Shown piece by piece: positions 19,529-28,956 of a stretch of 64,000 bases of DNA. Source of the DNA: Thiotrichales bacterium 19S9-11 (GTDB taxonomy: Bacteria; Pseudomonadota; Gammaproteobacteria; Francisellales; Francisellaceae); assembly GCA_021713395.1 (NCBI GenBank), contig JAKJJT010000009.1:16537-80536 (forward strand), read 5' to 3'. A program made the position numbers and the translations under genes. Each line of letters begins with the position of its first letter. Position 1 is the first letter of the stretch. The notes under the pieces were generated by a model. It did no database searches. It saw only the letters and a list, made by a program, of their open reading frames with translations, and was not told the origin of the DNA.

Positions 19529-19915
19529 TTAGTCTTCTAGTGCAGTCTCGTAATTTTCAGCATCTAGTAACTGATCAATTTCTGAAACATCCGATAATTC
19601 AATTTTAAATAACCAACCAGCTTCATAAGGGTTGTCATTTACACTATTTGGATTATCAACTAATGATTCATTTACTTGAGTAATTGTGCCAGAGACAGGT
19701 GTATAAAAATCTGAAGCTGCTTTAACTGATTCAACAACACCAACTTCACTACCAGAGGTTACCGTATCACCAACTTGTGGTAACTCAACATAAACTAACT
19801 CACCAAGTAGTGATTGCGCATGATCTGTAATACCGACTGTTGCAATATTACCATCTTCAACTTTAACCCACTCATGAGAGTCAGAATATTTTAAACCTTT
19901 AACAACTGTACTCAT
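19529..19915 (-). CDS. gcvH: Glycine cleavage system H protein
   Basis: Lipoyl carrier of 128 residues that shuttles the methylamine group between P, T and L proteins. The lipoylated Lys is in GVVESVKAASDFYTPVSG, and YSDSHEWVKVEDGN and ENYETALED mark the usual ends. AAAGGAGAC lies just upstream of the ATG as a strong ribosome binding site. Confidence 0.97.
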   Translation of the reverse strand: MSTVVKGLKYSDSHEWVKVEDGNIATVGITDHAQSLLGELVYVELPQVGDTVTSGSEVGVVESVKAASDFYTPVSGTITQVNESLVDNPNSVNDNPYEAGWLFKIELSDVSEIDQLLDAENYETALED

Positions 19916-19984
19916 AATATTAGTCTCCTTTAACTAAATTTAAATTAATTTAACACTTAAAAACTTTTAACTTTTTTTAAGCTT

Positions 19985-21112
19985 TCAGTCAGCAACAGCT
20001 TCAACTTCATTGTTAATTTGCTTATAAACTACTTTGTTCTTTCTAACAAATGGGTAACTAACCATTTCTACACTAAATTGTTTATTTCTCATTTCAACGA
20101 AAGCTTGGTGTGCATCAACTGGAATTCTTGCTAAAGCAATTGCTTTATTTAGAGTTGGTGAGAAAGTACCACTTGTAATAATACCTTTGCCCTTTTCTGT
20201 AACGACTGTTTGACCTGAACGCAAAACACCGCGGTCTTGTAAAATCAAGCCAACAAATTGTGTTTTGATACCTTTGTATTTTTGCTCAATCAAAGCGTCT
20301 TTACCAATAAAGTCTCTATCGTCTGTTAAAGATACAGTCCAATCTAAACCACACTCAAATGGCGTAACTTCATCTGTCATATCATTGCCATATAAGTTTA
20401 GACCTGCTTCTAGACGCAAGGTATCACGCGCACCTAAACCGCAAGGTTTAACACCTTGCTCGAATAGCTCTTCCCAGAATGCAACGATTTTATCATGCGC
20501 TAACATAATTTCAAAACCATCTTCACCTGTATAGCCAGTGCGTGCGATAAAAAACTCTTCCGACTTTAATAAGCTAAATGGTTTTAATAGCGCAACATCA
20601 CGAACCAACTCATCATCTAAAGAAGAAATGACAGCTTCGCGCGCATTAGGGCCTTGAACAGCAATAATACTTAAATTATCTTTCACAGTCATTGTCACAT
20701 CAAACTTAGTTGCAACTTCTTTTAACCAGTTAACATCTTTGCCACGATTGCCTGCATTAACAACAAGGCGATAGTAGTTTTCTTCAATGAAATAAACGAT
20801 TAGATCATCAACAACACCACCTGATTTATTTAACATACAAGTATATAACGCTTTAGACGGCTTAATCTTTCTAATATCATTTGCAATTAGATAGCTTAAA
20901 AATGCTTGAGATCCGTTCCCTTTAATATCAACTGCTAGCATATGAGCAACATCAAACATCCCTTTATCTTCTCTAACAAAACGATGCTCTTGAATTTGCG
21001 AACCATAGTCACTTGGCATCATCCAGCCAGCAAAAGGTACCATTTTTGCGCCTTGTTCAACATGCCAGTCATAAAGTGGCGTTTTATGTGTATTTGAGTG
21101 ATCTAATTCCAT
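19985..21112 (-). CDS. gcvT: Aminomethyltransferase (glycine cleavage T protein)
   Basis: Transfers the aminomethyl carbon to tetrahydrofolate and releases ammonia (375 residues). Landmarks are GAKMVPFAGWMMPSDYGSQ near the N-terminus, the catalytic Asp in GMFDVAHMLAVDIKG, YTGEDGFEIML and GLGARDTLRLEAGLNLYGND. An AGGAGT ribosome binding site precedes the ATG. The leader is only 37 bp after pgi, too short for a glycine riboswitch, so control is likely from upstream or outside. Confidence 0.96.
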   Translation of the reverse strand: MELDHSNTHKTPLYDWHVEQGAKMVPFAGWMMPSDYGSQIQEHRFVREDKGMFDVAHMLAVDIKGNGSQAFLSYLIANDIRKIKPSKALYTCMLNKSGGVVDDLIVYFIEENYYRLVVNAGNRGKDVNWLKEVATKFDVTMTVKDNLSIIAVQGPNAREAVISSLDDELVRDVALLKPFSLLKSEEFFIARTGYTGEDGFEIMLAHDKIVAFWEELFEQGVKPCGLGARDTLRLEAGLNLYGNDMTDEVTPFECGLDWTVSLTDDRDFIGKDALIEQKYKGIKTQFVGLILQDRGVLRSGQTVVTEKGKGIITSGTFSPTLNKAIALARIPVDAHQAFVEMRNKQFSVEMVSYPFVRKNKVVYKQINNEVEAVAD

Positions 21113-21149
21113 AATATTACTCCTAAGCGTTGTCTAAAAATCATATCCT

Positions 21150-22799
21150 TTAACTTGAAAAGTTTTTTAAATACTTAATTAAATTTGCAGTTGACGCATC
21201 ATATATTTCATTTGAAGCATCATCTCCTTGTGTTAAGGTTTTTAAAATAGGTTCACCTAAAGCTTTGCCTAATTCAACACCCCATTGATCAAAGCTATTA
21301 ATTGACCAAATAATACCTTGTGTAAATATCTTATGCTCATACAAAGCAATTAAAGAGCCTAATGTTTCTGGCGACAGTTCTGATAACACAATCATATTTG
21401 AAGGTCTTGAGCCTGGAATTACTTTATGTGGTGCTAGTTGTTTCGCTTGGTCTTTACTTAGACCTGATTGAATTAACTCCTTATAGGCCTGATCATAATT
21501 TTTTCCAACCATTAAGGCTTGTGCTTGTGCTAATACATTGGCAATCAATGCTTGATGATGTTCAACCAAGTGATGATGCGGCTTTCTTGCAATAATAAAA
21601 TCAACGGGAATTAACAATGTGCCTTGATGTAGTAATTGATGAAAAGCATGTTGCCCATTCGTACCAACACCACCCCAAAGTACACTGCCGGTTGTTTGAT
21701 TGACGGAGTTTCCATCGGTTGCACATGATTTACCATTACTTTCCATATCTGCTTGCTGAAGATAATCTGTTAAATAGCAAAGTCGATCATCATAAGGCAA
21801 GACAGCCTTAGATTGTGTTTGATTTAAATTACTATAAAAAATCTCAATTAATGCCAAAATCACTGGCATGTTTTTATCTAATGGTTGATTTAAAAAGTGC
21901 CGATCCATTTGATGTGCACCTTTTAATAAAGCGTAAAAATTATCCATACCAATCATTAGTGCAATTGGTAAACCAATTACTGACCATAATGAATAACGAC
22001 CTCCAACCCAATCCCACATATCAAAACGATTTTGATCATCAATGCCAAATGCTTTAACTTTTTCTGGCTGGCTTGATAATGCAATAAAATGTTTTTTAAC
22101 AGCACTTTCTTCTGATGCACTCTGAACTAGCCACTCTCTTGCTGTATTTGCATTCATTAAAGTTTCTTGAGTGGAAAATGACTTTGAAGCAACGATAAAT
22201 AACGTTGTTTCTGGGTTCAGTTGATTCAGTAGCGCTTCAATTGTGCTGCCATCAACATTAGAAATAAAGTGACAATTAAGATTTCCTGTATGGTAAGGTT
22301 TTAATGCTTCTACTACCATTTTAGGACCTAAATCAGAACCACCAATTCCGATATTAACTACATCAGTAATTGCCTTACCACTATAGCCTTGCCACTGACC
22401 ACTATAAACTGCTTCGACTAATTGAGTCATTTTATCTAATGATGCGTGCACCATTGCAACAACATCATCACCATCAACTATCAGGCTATCTGTTTGGGGT
22501 CGTCTTAGTGCAGTATGTAAAACGGCTCTATCTTCAGTAAAGTTAATCTTTTCACCAGAGAACATCTTATCACGCATAGATTCAACCTGTGCGTTTTGAG
22601 CCAGCTCAAGAAGTGTAGATAAAATGCTCTGATCAATATGATTTTTTGAATAGTCTAATAATATATTACAGTCATTCAGCTGGTAATTATCATAACGATT
22701 AGGATCGGTGTTAAACAAATTAATCAGTGGCTGCTGCATAATTCTATCTCTTAATTGAGATAAGTTTTTATATGTTGCTACATTGTCAAAACGCACCAC
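21150..22799 (-). CDS. pgi: Glucose-6-phosphate isomerase
   Basis: Interconverts glucose-6-P and fructose-6-P. Both PGI signatures are present: DWVGGRYSLWSVIGLP and GIIWSINSFDQWGVELGK. IGIGGSDLGPKMV forms the phosphate site. I keep the GTG start at 22799 because it gives 549 residues, the same as E. coli; a later ATG at codon 20 would remove conserved N-terminal helix. That GTG overlaps the TAG of the thiN-like gene. Placement between a thiamine kinase and the gcv genes is unusual. Confidence 0.95.
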   Translation of the reverse strand: MVRFDNVATYKNLSQLRDRIMQQPLINLFNTDPNRYDNYQLNDCNILLDYSKNHIDQSILSTLLELAQNAQVESMRDKMFSGEKINFTEDRAVLHTALRRPQTDSLIVDGDDVVAMVHASLDKMTQLVEAVYSGQWQGYSGKAITDVVNIGIGGSDLGPKMVVEALKPYHTGNLNCHFISNVDGSTIEALLNQLNPETTLFIVASKSFSTQETLMNANTAREWLVQSASEESAVKKHFIALSSQPEKVKAFGIDDQNRFDMWDWVGGRYSLWSVIGLPIALMIGMDNFYALLKGAHQMDRHFLNQPLDKNMPVILALIEIFYSNLNQTQSKAVLPYDDRLCYLTDYLQQADMESNGKSCATDGNSVNQTTGSVLWGGVGTNGQHAFHQLLHQGTLLIPVDFIIARKPHHHLVEHHQALIANVLAQAQALMVGKNYDQAYKELIQSGLSKDQAKQLAPHKVIPGSRPSNMIVLSELSPETLGSLIALYEHKIFTQGIIWSINSFDQWGVELGKALGEPILKTLTQGDDASNEIYDASTANLIKYLKNFSS

Positions 22800-23485
22800 T
22801 AGATCAACACTCCTTTATCAAAATCTTTATCTTCAATATAAATTAATAAATTACCGCCTGTGTAACGCACCGTAACTTCATCTTCTACTGCTATATTCCT
22901 TGTACCAATTCTTTTGCCAAATAGCAACGTTTCACCATTTAAGCGGTACATTAAACCCTCACAGTATATCTTATTTGCCTCAAAAAATGGAATTAAAGAT
23001 ATTTTATGATTTTTAACGTCCTTTAACGTTATTTCTTTATCAAAAAAGAAGAAAACACCATAACGATCTCTAAATTCAAGTTGTATTCTATCCTTCCAAC
23101 TTAGCGCTGTCGATAGATTACCTAAAAAATGATCTGAACTTAAGCCGCTAGCGCCATAAACTAGCGCTTCTGTAATATCGTATTTTACTAAATATTGCAG
23201 CACTTTATCAAAGTCTGTCGTCTCTTGGTCTTTATCATGAATTAATTCAATATGTGATTTAACTTGATGATCACCAATTGAGTCAAAGTCACCAACAACG
23301 GCATTTAAATGCTTTAAAATAATTGGGTTTGTTTGTAACTTTAAATAAGCTCCGTCTGCGCAAACAATCAGTTTATCTTGATGTGACTCTAATTCTTTAG
23401 CAATAAACTCAAGATTAATCTCGCCATCTAAAATTACAACTGCTTCATTTGATACCTTTGCGCTTAACAATTGATTCATTCCCAT
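22799..23485 (-). CDS. thiN: Thiamine diphosphokinase
   Basis: Pyrophosphorylates thiamine to thiamine diphosphate. The 228-residue protein has CADGAYLKL, VVGDFDSIGDHQ, DQETTDFDKVLQYL and the substrate loop GASGLSSDHFLGNL, all in the order of ThiN/TPK1 enzymes. A C-terminal beta domain follows. The organism may therefore salvage thiamine instead of using the ThiE-ThiL route. The gene's stop overlaps the pgi start, so it likely heads the thiN-pgi-gcv transcript. Confidence 0.88.
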   Translation of the reverse strand: MGMNQLLSAKVSNEAVVILDGEINLEFIAKELESHQDKLIVCADGAYLKLQTNPIILKHLNAVVGDFDSIGDHQVKSHIELIHDKDQETTDFDKVLQYLVKYDITEALVYGASGLSSDHFLGNLSTALSWKDRIQLEFRDRYGVFFFFDKEITLKDVKNHKISLIPFFEANKIYCEGLMYRLNGETLLFGKRIGTRNIAVEDEVTVRYTGGNLLIYIEDKDFDKGVLI

Positions 23486-23620
23486 TTAACTAAAATTAAT
23501 GGCGTATGTAGCCTTATATCGTGAATTTTAATGACTTGCAAGGATTAACAAATGCTCAATTACAAACTACAATGTAATTAAATAAAATATTTAGATAAAA
23601 ATCATAAGAATGGCTAAATT

Positions 23621-24505
23621 ATGATTCAAAAGTTAATGGATGACTTCTTAAGCCTTTGTGCTTCGCAAAATCGTTATAGCGAGCATACGCTGAAAGCCTA
23701 TGAGCGTGACTTAAATAAGTTCTATCACTTTTATCTCAAACAAAAGATTACTGATACTACATCAATTGATCGAATTATCATTCAACGGTTTATCCAGTCA
23801 CTAAGTAAAGCCGATATTAAACCTAAATCAATCGCAAGAATACTTAGTTCTGTTCGCATTTTTTTTCAGTATCTTGCAGATAATAATCTAATTAAAAACA
23901 ACCCTGCCAAATCAGTTAAAGCACCCAAAGCAGCACAGCGTTTACCTAAGCTACTTGAAGTTGATCAAACCAAAGCACTTCTCGATCAGCATGTTATTGA
24001 GCCAATTGATATTCGAGATCTGGCAATGCTTGAATTAACTTATGCTTGTGGCTTACGTTTAAGTGAATTAACAAACTTAATATTATCACAAATTGACTTT
24101 AGCCAAAAACTTATCAAAGTTCTGGGAAAAGGTGATAAGGAGCGTATTATCCCGATTGGCAAAGAAGCCATTGATGCATTAAACCGTTGGTTTAAGGTAC
24201 GCACTAGCTGGGGCGCTAGTTCAGAACATGTATTTATTTCAGAAAAAGGTAAACCCATTAGCCAACGTAACATTCAAAAGCGTTTTGAGATTTGGGCCAA
24301 ACGATTTGGTACTAAGCACATCCACCCCCACATGTTACGTCATGCTTTTGCTTCTCACATACTTGAATCAAGCAGTAACTTACGTGCTGTGCAAGAGCTT
24401 TTAGGACACAAAGATATTTCAACCACACAAATCTATACTCATTTAGATTTTCAACATTTAGCGAGCGTATATGATCAAGCACACCCTAGAGCTAAAAAGA
24501 AATAA
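23621..24505 (+). CDS. xerC: Tyrosine recombinase XerC
   Basis: Resolves chromosome dimers at dif with XerD. The 294-residue product has the SAM-like N-terminal domain (CASQNRYSEHTLKAYERDL) and a full catalytic set: Arg in CGLRLSELTNL, Lys in GKGDKERIIPIG, HPHMLRHAFASH, LGHKDISTTQIYTH with the Tyr nucleophile. The C-terminal HLDFQHLASVYDQAHPRA matches XerC and not XerD, whose tail differs. No dif site was recognised in the window. Confidence 0.93.
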   Translation: MIQKLMDDFLSLCASQNRYSEHTLKAYERDLNKFYHFYLKQKITDTTSIDRIIIQRFIQSLSKADIKPKSIARILSSVRIFFQYLADNNLIKNNPAKSVKAPKAAQRLPKLLEVDQTKALLDQHVIEPIDIRDLAMLELTYACGLRLSELTNLILSQIDFSQKLIKVLGKGDKERIIPIGKEAIDALNRWFKVRTSWGASSEHVFISEKGKPISQRNIQKRFEIWAKRFGTKHIHPHMLRHAFASHILESSSNLRAVQELLGHKDISTTQIYTHLDFQHLASVYDQAHPRAKKK

Positions 24506-24524
24506 TATTAATAAAGGATATTTC

Positions 24525-25301
24525 ATGGAAGATAAAATTCAGTTTATTCCGCATAATAAAGATGATGTCGACTTTTTTAATGACATAACGGATGGGCTAA
24601 AACAAGAAACGCTAGAGTCCAAAATTTTTATTGATAAATTTGAAGCACAAGCCCCTTTTAAACTTGAGTTTATCGATGAGGCATTAACGCTTTTTCATAA
24701 AGACTCTAATCAATCTTATCATATCGACTTTAGCCGCGGAAAAACTTATCATCGTGCGTTTTTTGATCGCACAAAAAGTCATTTAGTCAAAGCCATTGAA
24801 GGGCGGAGTAAAGAAAAGCTTAATATCATTGATGCAACGGCTGGTTTTGGTAGTGATACGTTTATTCTTGCTTCTCGCGACCATAAAGTCATTGCGATTG
24901 AACAAAACTTAATTGTTTATTTACTACTAAGAGATGCCTTATTTCGAGCCGAAGATAACCCTGAAACACAACCTGTTGCGCAAAATATTACACTACTTTA
25001 TGGTAACGCTGCTGACTTAATTGAAAACTACCCTAATCATAATGATATTATCTATTTAGATCCTATGTTCCCATTTTCAAAAAAATCAGCCAAAGTTCAA
25101 AAAGAGATGCAACTTTTACAAGCGATTAATCATCATAGAACTGATGATGAGACTAATGACAAAAACTTATTTGAGGCGGCGATTCAACATGCAAAAAAAG
25201 TCATCGTTAAACGCCCTGCCTCAGGTCCTTATTTGGCTGATAAAAAACCTTCATCATCTTTAACCGGCAAATCCAATCGGTTTGATATTTATGCGAGATA
25301 A
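24525..25301 (+). CDS. rsmJ: 16S rRNA (guanine1516-N2)-methyltransferase
   Basis: SAM-dependent methyltransferase of 258 residues with motif I IDATAGFGSDTFILASR and the catalytic IIYLDPMFPFSKKSAKV. The DPMFP form is typical of RsmJ (YhiQ), a family largely limited to gammaproteobacteria. I chose ATG 24525, with AAAGGAT seven bases upstream, over an in-frame ATG at 24471 that lies within the xerC 3' end. It follows xerC by 19 bp. Confidence 0.93.
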   Translation: MEDKIQFIPHNKDDVDFFNDITDGLKQETLESKIFIDKFEAQAPFKLEFIDEALTLFHKDSNQSYHIDFSRGKTYHRAFFDRTKSHLVKAIEGRSKEKLNIIDATAGFGSDTFILASRDHKVIAIEQNLIVYLLLRDALFRAEDNPETQPVAQNITLLYGNAADLIENYPNHNDIIYLDPMFPFSKKSAKVQKEMQLLQAINHHRTDDETNDKNLFEAAIQHAKKVIVKRPASGPYLADKKPSSSLTGKSNRFDIYAR

Positions 25302-25395
25302 GAATTTATTTATCAAGACTACTTTTAAAGGTATACTCTGTTCCTCATACTTATAAAATTTTAGTTTATTTTTTGCAATAAAACTCTAATTATGC

Positions 25396-27552
25396 TTAAT
25401 GAGAAGGTGTACTTTCTTTATCATGTGCAAAGCGCACGCTGCGCTGGCTTGATACAGGCATTGGGTTTGGTTTTTGCTGTTTACTATTACTACTAGATCC
25501 AACTTCATTAAAATTTGCTTCGGCATAAAGCGTGAAACAATTTTCTTTCATTTGAGTAAATGCCTGCGAAATTAGTGGGTTACTTTCTTTTTTGCTCTGT
25601 ACATAGCTGCTTAACTCATCAATCTGCATATTATCTATTACACAAGGCTCATCATAAGTAGTTTTATTTTTACTAGATTTTTTGCTCTTATCAGACTTCT
25701 TGCTGGATTTTTCATTTTCATACTGTTCATAAACTTCTTGATAGGCTGATTTAAACTGCTTTTCTGTATATTTATTTATGCTATTGTTAGCCTTAGATAA
25801 AACAAAATACTTTATAATATCATCTGAAAAAGCAGCATCTAAAAACTTTCCGTCTTTCATTCCTAAGGCGTTTTCAATAAATGAGCTAGTGCATCTATTG
25901 TATATTTCAAGAGATGTTGATTTGTAATCTTTTATTGCATTTGTAAATTTCAACAAAACTTCTCCAGAACCCAGAGACTTAGCTTTAGGTAGTAAATCAT
26001 ATAGATATTGGTATAGCTTATTTCGACCTACTTCATCTTCACACATTTTATCAACCAGGGCACAAATCAAAGCTTCTCTTCTAGTATCCATAGCGAAGTG
26101 TAATGCAACTTTTTCACCTCCATACATTGTCTCTTCAGAAACACCTGTTGGCGTCATTTTTTTAATTAGTTCTAGTGCTATATCTATTTGATCTTTTTGA
26201 AGTGTTATATGTAATGGTGTAGCGTCTGCGTTAAGCACACTACTAGATCTATACTGAATTTTTTTATCTAATTCTTCTGGAGGCAAAGCTTTAATTAATG
26301 CTAAAGCTATACTTTTCTTACCATTTTCAATTGCATCAATTAAAGGCGTAATACCTTGAGAGCCTGGTCTATTTAAATCTTTTGAGTCCATATAAGGAAT
26401 GAACATATAAACCAATGCGTTATACTTTTGGCTATACTCAGCTATCTGATACTGACAAGCTTTATGTACGATTAAACTAAAAAGATTTTCCTTGTTATCT
26501 CCATACTTTCTAGAAGCCAGTTCTTTTTTATCTACTTTAAAAAATAGTTGTCTAATTAATGAAACAAGTTCATTTATAATTTTGCCATCAGTTTCTATAA
26601 AATAATGTTTTATCGTGTTATATAATAGACTATTTTTTAGTATAGCCTCGCTTAAACCCTCCCCCTTTTCTTTAAGTAAACTAGTAGCTTCTTTTGCATA
26701 CTTAAGTTTAAAAATCTCAGGTGTGTTTCTATGAATAATCTTTTCTATATAAAAAGCAAGCTTCTCATGATCATCATTAAGCGCACTAACTGTCTTTTCT
26801 ATTAAAGGCTGAATTATTGCTGACATATCACGAGTATGATGATGCAACCTTTCTGCTCTCTCTAAAGGCGTTTCTTTAAGATAGTCTGTAGTTCTTTTAC
26901 TGAACTCTTTTGTATCTATTTTTTCAATTAATAGTTTAAAGATTTTAAGATATTGCTCATGATGATCGCAATAAAAAGCTCCCTTATAATAATCAATCAC
27001 ATGATGCAGAAGATTGATTTGCTCAGATAGCTGATCCGGTGTCATATTCTCAATTAACAAAAGCACAATATCTGTTTTTTTGTAGAATAGTAGTTCTGAA
27101 AAATCTATTTTTACGTCTTTTAAGGACTCAAAGGTAGTAATTTTATTTAAATATTCTTCAAATAACAAATTAACTATTATTAATGTATTTTTATTAACAG
27201 CCACATAACTATAAAAACGTTTGAAGGTATCACGATAAATAGATTCAAAGGTATTACTATCAAATTTATAATTTGCAATTATTAATCCTGCTACTGCTAT
27301 TTCATCTGTGCTTAACGCTTTCTGCCACAATGCACAAATAATTGAATTTGCATTCTTCAGCTCTTCCTCATTTGCTTCATTTAAACGAGTAATGATTTCA
27401 ATAACAATGTTAAGTCGATCTATTTGATTAACTATTTTATCATCAAAAAATAAATCAATTACATGTTTTTGGGTATCAAAATCCTTTTCATTAAGCTTAT
27501 TTAATAACGCCTCCAAGCTTTCACTATTTTCAATTCCTTCTAATAACGACAC
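25396..27552 (-). CDS. Large ankyrin-repeat protein, function unknown
   Basis: A 718-residue protein without signal peptide or membrane segments. Ankyrin-like units lie around residues 380-500, for example SQGITPLIDAIENGKKSIAL and NADATPLHITLQKDQIDIAL. The rest is helical and charged, with repeated helices of the ELIKKMTP/LIENMTPDQL kind that may be degenerate ankyrins. A Lys/Ser-rich stretch (KSSKKSDKSKKSSKNK) and an unstructured tail with PMPVSSQRSVRFAHD follow. Such proteins are often secreted effectors in host-associated gammaproteobacteria. That is inference; no secretion signal can be pointed out. Confidence 0.75.
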   Translation of the reverse strand: MSLLEGIENSESLEALLNKLNEKDFDTQKHVIDLFFDDKIVNQIDRLNIVIEIITRLNEANEEELKNANSIICALWQKALSTDEIAVAGLIIANYKFDSNTFESIYRDTFKRFYSYVAVNKNTLIIVNLLFEEYLNKITTFESLKDVKIDFSELLFYKKTDIVLLLIENMTPDQLSEQINLLHHVIDYYKGAFYCDHHEQYLKIFKLLIEKIDTKEFSKRTTDYLKETPLERAERLHHHTRDMSAIIQPLIEKTVSALNDDHEKLAFYIEKIIHRNTPEIFKLKYAKEATSLLKEKGEGLSEAILKNSLLYNTIKHYFIETDGKIINELVSLIRQLFFKVDKKELASRKYGDNKENLFSLIVHKACQYQIAEYSQKYNALVYMFIPYMDSKDLNRPGSQGITPLIDAIENGKKSIALALIKALPPEELDKKIQYRSSSVLNADATPLHITLQKDQIDIALELIKKMTPTGVSEETMYGGEKVALHFAMDTRREALICALVDKMCEDEVGRNKLYQYLYDLLPKAKSLGSGEVLLKFTNAIKDYKSTSLEIYNRCTSSFIENALGMKDGKFLDAAFSDDIIKYFVLSKANNSINKYTEKQFKSAYQEVYEQYENEKSSKKSDKSKKSSKNKTTYDEPCVIDNMQIDELSSYVQSKKESNPLISQAFTQMKENCFTLYAEANFNEVGSSSNSKQQKPNPMPVSSQRSVRFAHDKESTPSH

Positions 27553-27638
27553 ACTTTTCCCTAAACAACTAAACTTGATATTTTCTTTATAACATTACAC
27601 ACTACAGGACAGTAATAGCTTAAGTTATTGATTTTTAA

Positions 27639-28916
27639 TTAGTCATCTAAAACCATGGCAGCATGATTATTCTGGCCTGGCTGTACTTCTCTCATAGGCT
27701 GTGGCGGCATTCTAGGGGTATCGATTCCGCTATCTAATGCTTTTCTCTTCTTTCTATTAGGCTTATATCCCGGATTCTTAAAAAGCTCAACTTTCATTGC
27801 GCGTTGAGCTTTTAACACATTATTTCCTGCTAGGTCTATATATGCAGAGTACTTACTTTCAGGTATCTTATCACCAATAGCATACGCCCTTTCAGAAGAT
27901 AGTATTTTTTCAATACGTTTGACGAGATCATCACCTTGAACATTTAGATAAGCCACAAACTGAGCAGCTGATACCTTACCAATGGCTCTTGAACTATGAG
28001 AAGCAAGTATTTTTTCAATACGATTTGCTAATACCGCATCGCCTTGAACATCTAGATAAGCCTCTAACTGAGCAGCTGATACCTCCCCAATGGCTCTTGA
28101 ACTATGAGAAGCAAGTATTTTTCCAATACGCTTTGCTAATACCGCATCGTCTTGAACATTTAGATAAGCCTCTAACTGAGCAGCTGATATCTTATCAATG
28201 GCTTTTGAATTATGAGAAGCAAGTATTTTTTCAATACGATTTGCTAATACCGCATCGCCTTGAACATCTAGATAAGCCTCTAACTGAGCAGCGGGTATCT
28301 TATCAATGGCTTTTGAGCACTGAGAAGCAAGTACTTTTTCAATACGTTTTGCTAATACCGCATCGTCTTGAACATCTAGATAAGCCTCTAACCGAGCAGC
28401 TGGTATCCTACCAATAGCTTCTGAACCATGAGAAGCAAGTATTTTTTCAATACGTTTTGTTGCTAATACCGCATCGTCTTGAACATCTAGATAAGCCTCT
28501 AACTGAGCAGCAGGTATCTTATTAATGGCTTTTGAGCACTGAGAAGCAAGTACTTTTTCAATACGTTTTGTTGCTAATACCGCATCGTCTTGAACATTTA
28601 GATAAGCCTCTAACTGAGCAGCGGGTATCTTATCAACGGCACTTGAGCACTGAGAAGCAAGTATTTTTTCAATACGTTTTGCTAATACCGCATCGTCTTG
28701 AACATTTAGATAGGTCATGAACTGAGCAGCTGATATCTTATCAATGGCTTTTGAGTTACGAGAAGTAAGTATTTTTTCAATACGTTTTGCTAATACCGCA
28801 TCGTCTTGAACATCTAGATAATCCTCTAACCGATCCAATATGGTAGAAATGCCTACTAATTTACGAGCAGTAAGCCTTTCTTCTATACCTAGTATTTCTT
28901 TTCTACTTAATGGCAT
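27639..28916 (-). CDS. Tandem-repeat protein with nine 36-37-residue helical repeats
   Basis: I do not recognise the family. Residues 1-29 are a short cap; residues 30 to about 355 are nine near-identical units starting LEAYLDVQDDAVLAKRIEKI and ending in a variable SKAIDKIPAAQ-type helix. A tenth degenerate unit (YSAYIDLAGNNVLKAQRAMK) and a basic tail with NRKKRKALDSG follow, which looks like a possible nuclear-localisation-like basic patch. Each unit can form two helices, so an alpha-solenoid is likely. Units three and four carry one extra residue (LATKRIEK in place of LAKRIEK) from a 3-bp insertion. An AGAGG ribosome binding site precedes the ATG. It sits 86 bp upstream of the ankyrin gene, on the same strand. 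Confidence 0.75.
   Translation of the reverse strand: MPLSRKEILGIEERLTARKLVGISTILDRLEDYLDVQDDAVLAKRIEKILTSRNSKAIDKISAAQFMTYLNVQDDAVLAKRIEKILASQCSSAVDKIPAAQLEAYLNVQDDAVLATKRIEKVLASQCSKAINKIPAAQLEAYLDVQDDAVLATKRIEKILASHGSEAIGRIPAARLEAYLDVQDDAVLAKRIEKVLASQCSKAIDKIPAAQLEAYLDVQGDAVLANRIEKILASHNSKAIDKISAAQLEAYLNVQDDAVLAKRIGKILASHSSRAIGEVSAAQLEAYLDVQGDAVLANRIEKILASHSSRAIGKVSAAQFVAYLNVQGDDLVKRIEKILSSERAYAIGDKIPESKYSAYIDLAGNNVLKAQRAMKVELFKNPGYKPNRKKRKALDSGIDTPRMPPQPMREVQPGQNNHAAMVLDD
27852..28829 (-). repeat. Tandem 108-111-bp coding repeats, nine copies
   Basis: Successive units share long stretches such as CAATACGTTTTGCTAATACC and GAACATCTAGATAAGCCTCT on the plus strand. Variation is concentrated in the codons of the second helix. 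Long plus-strand open frames here are shadows of the repeat. High DNA identity implies ongoing duplication or gene conversion between units. Confidence 0.92.
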
Positions 28917-28956
28917 CTTTACAACCTCTTAAAATTATTGCGTCAATAATTATTAA

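Noticed and set aside
21113..21149. Possible glycine riboswitch ahead of gcvT
   Set aside because: Only 37 bp lie between pgi and gcvT, far too short, and no glycine-aptamer motif is visible.
27989..28720. Long plus-strand open frames with repeated LNYEKQVFFQY-type units
   Set aside because: They are antisense shadows of the 36-residue repeat gene; a repeat unit length divisible by three keeps several frames open.
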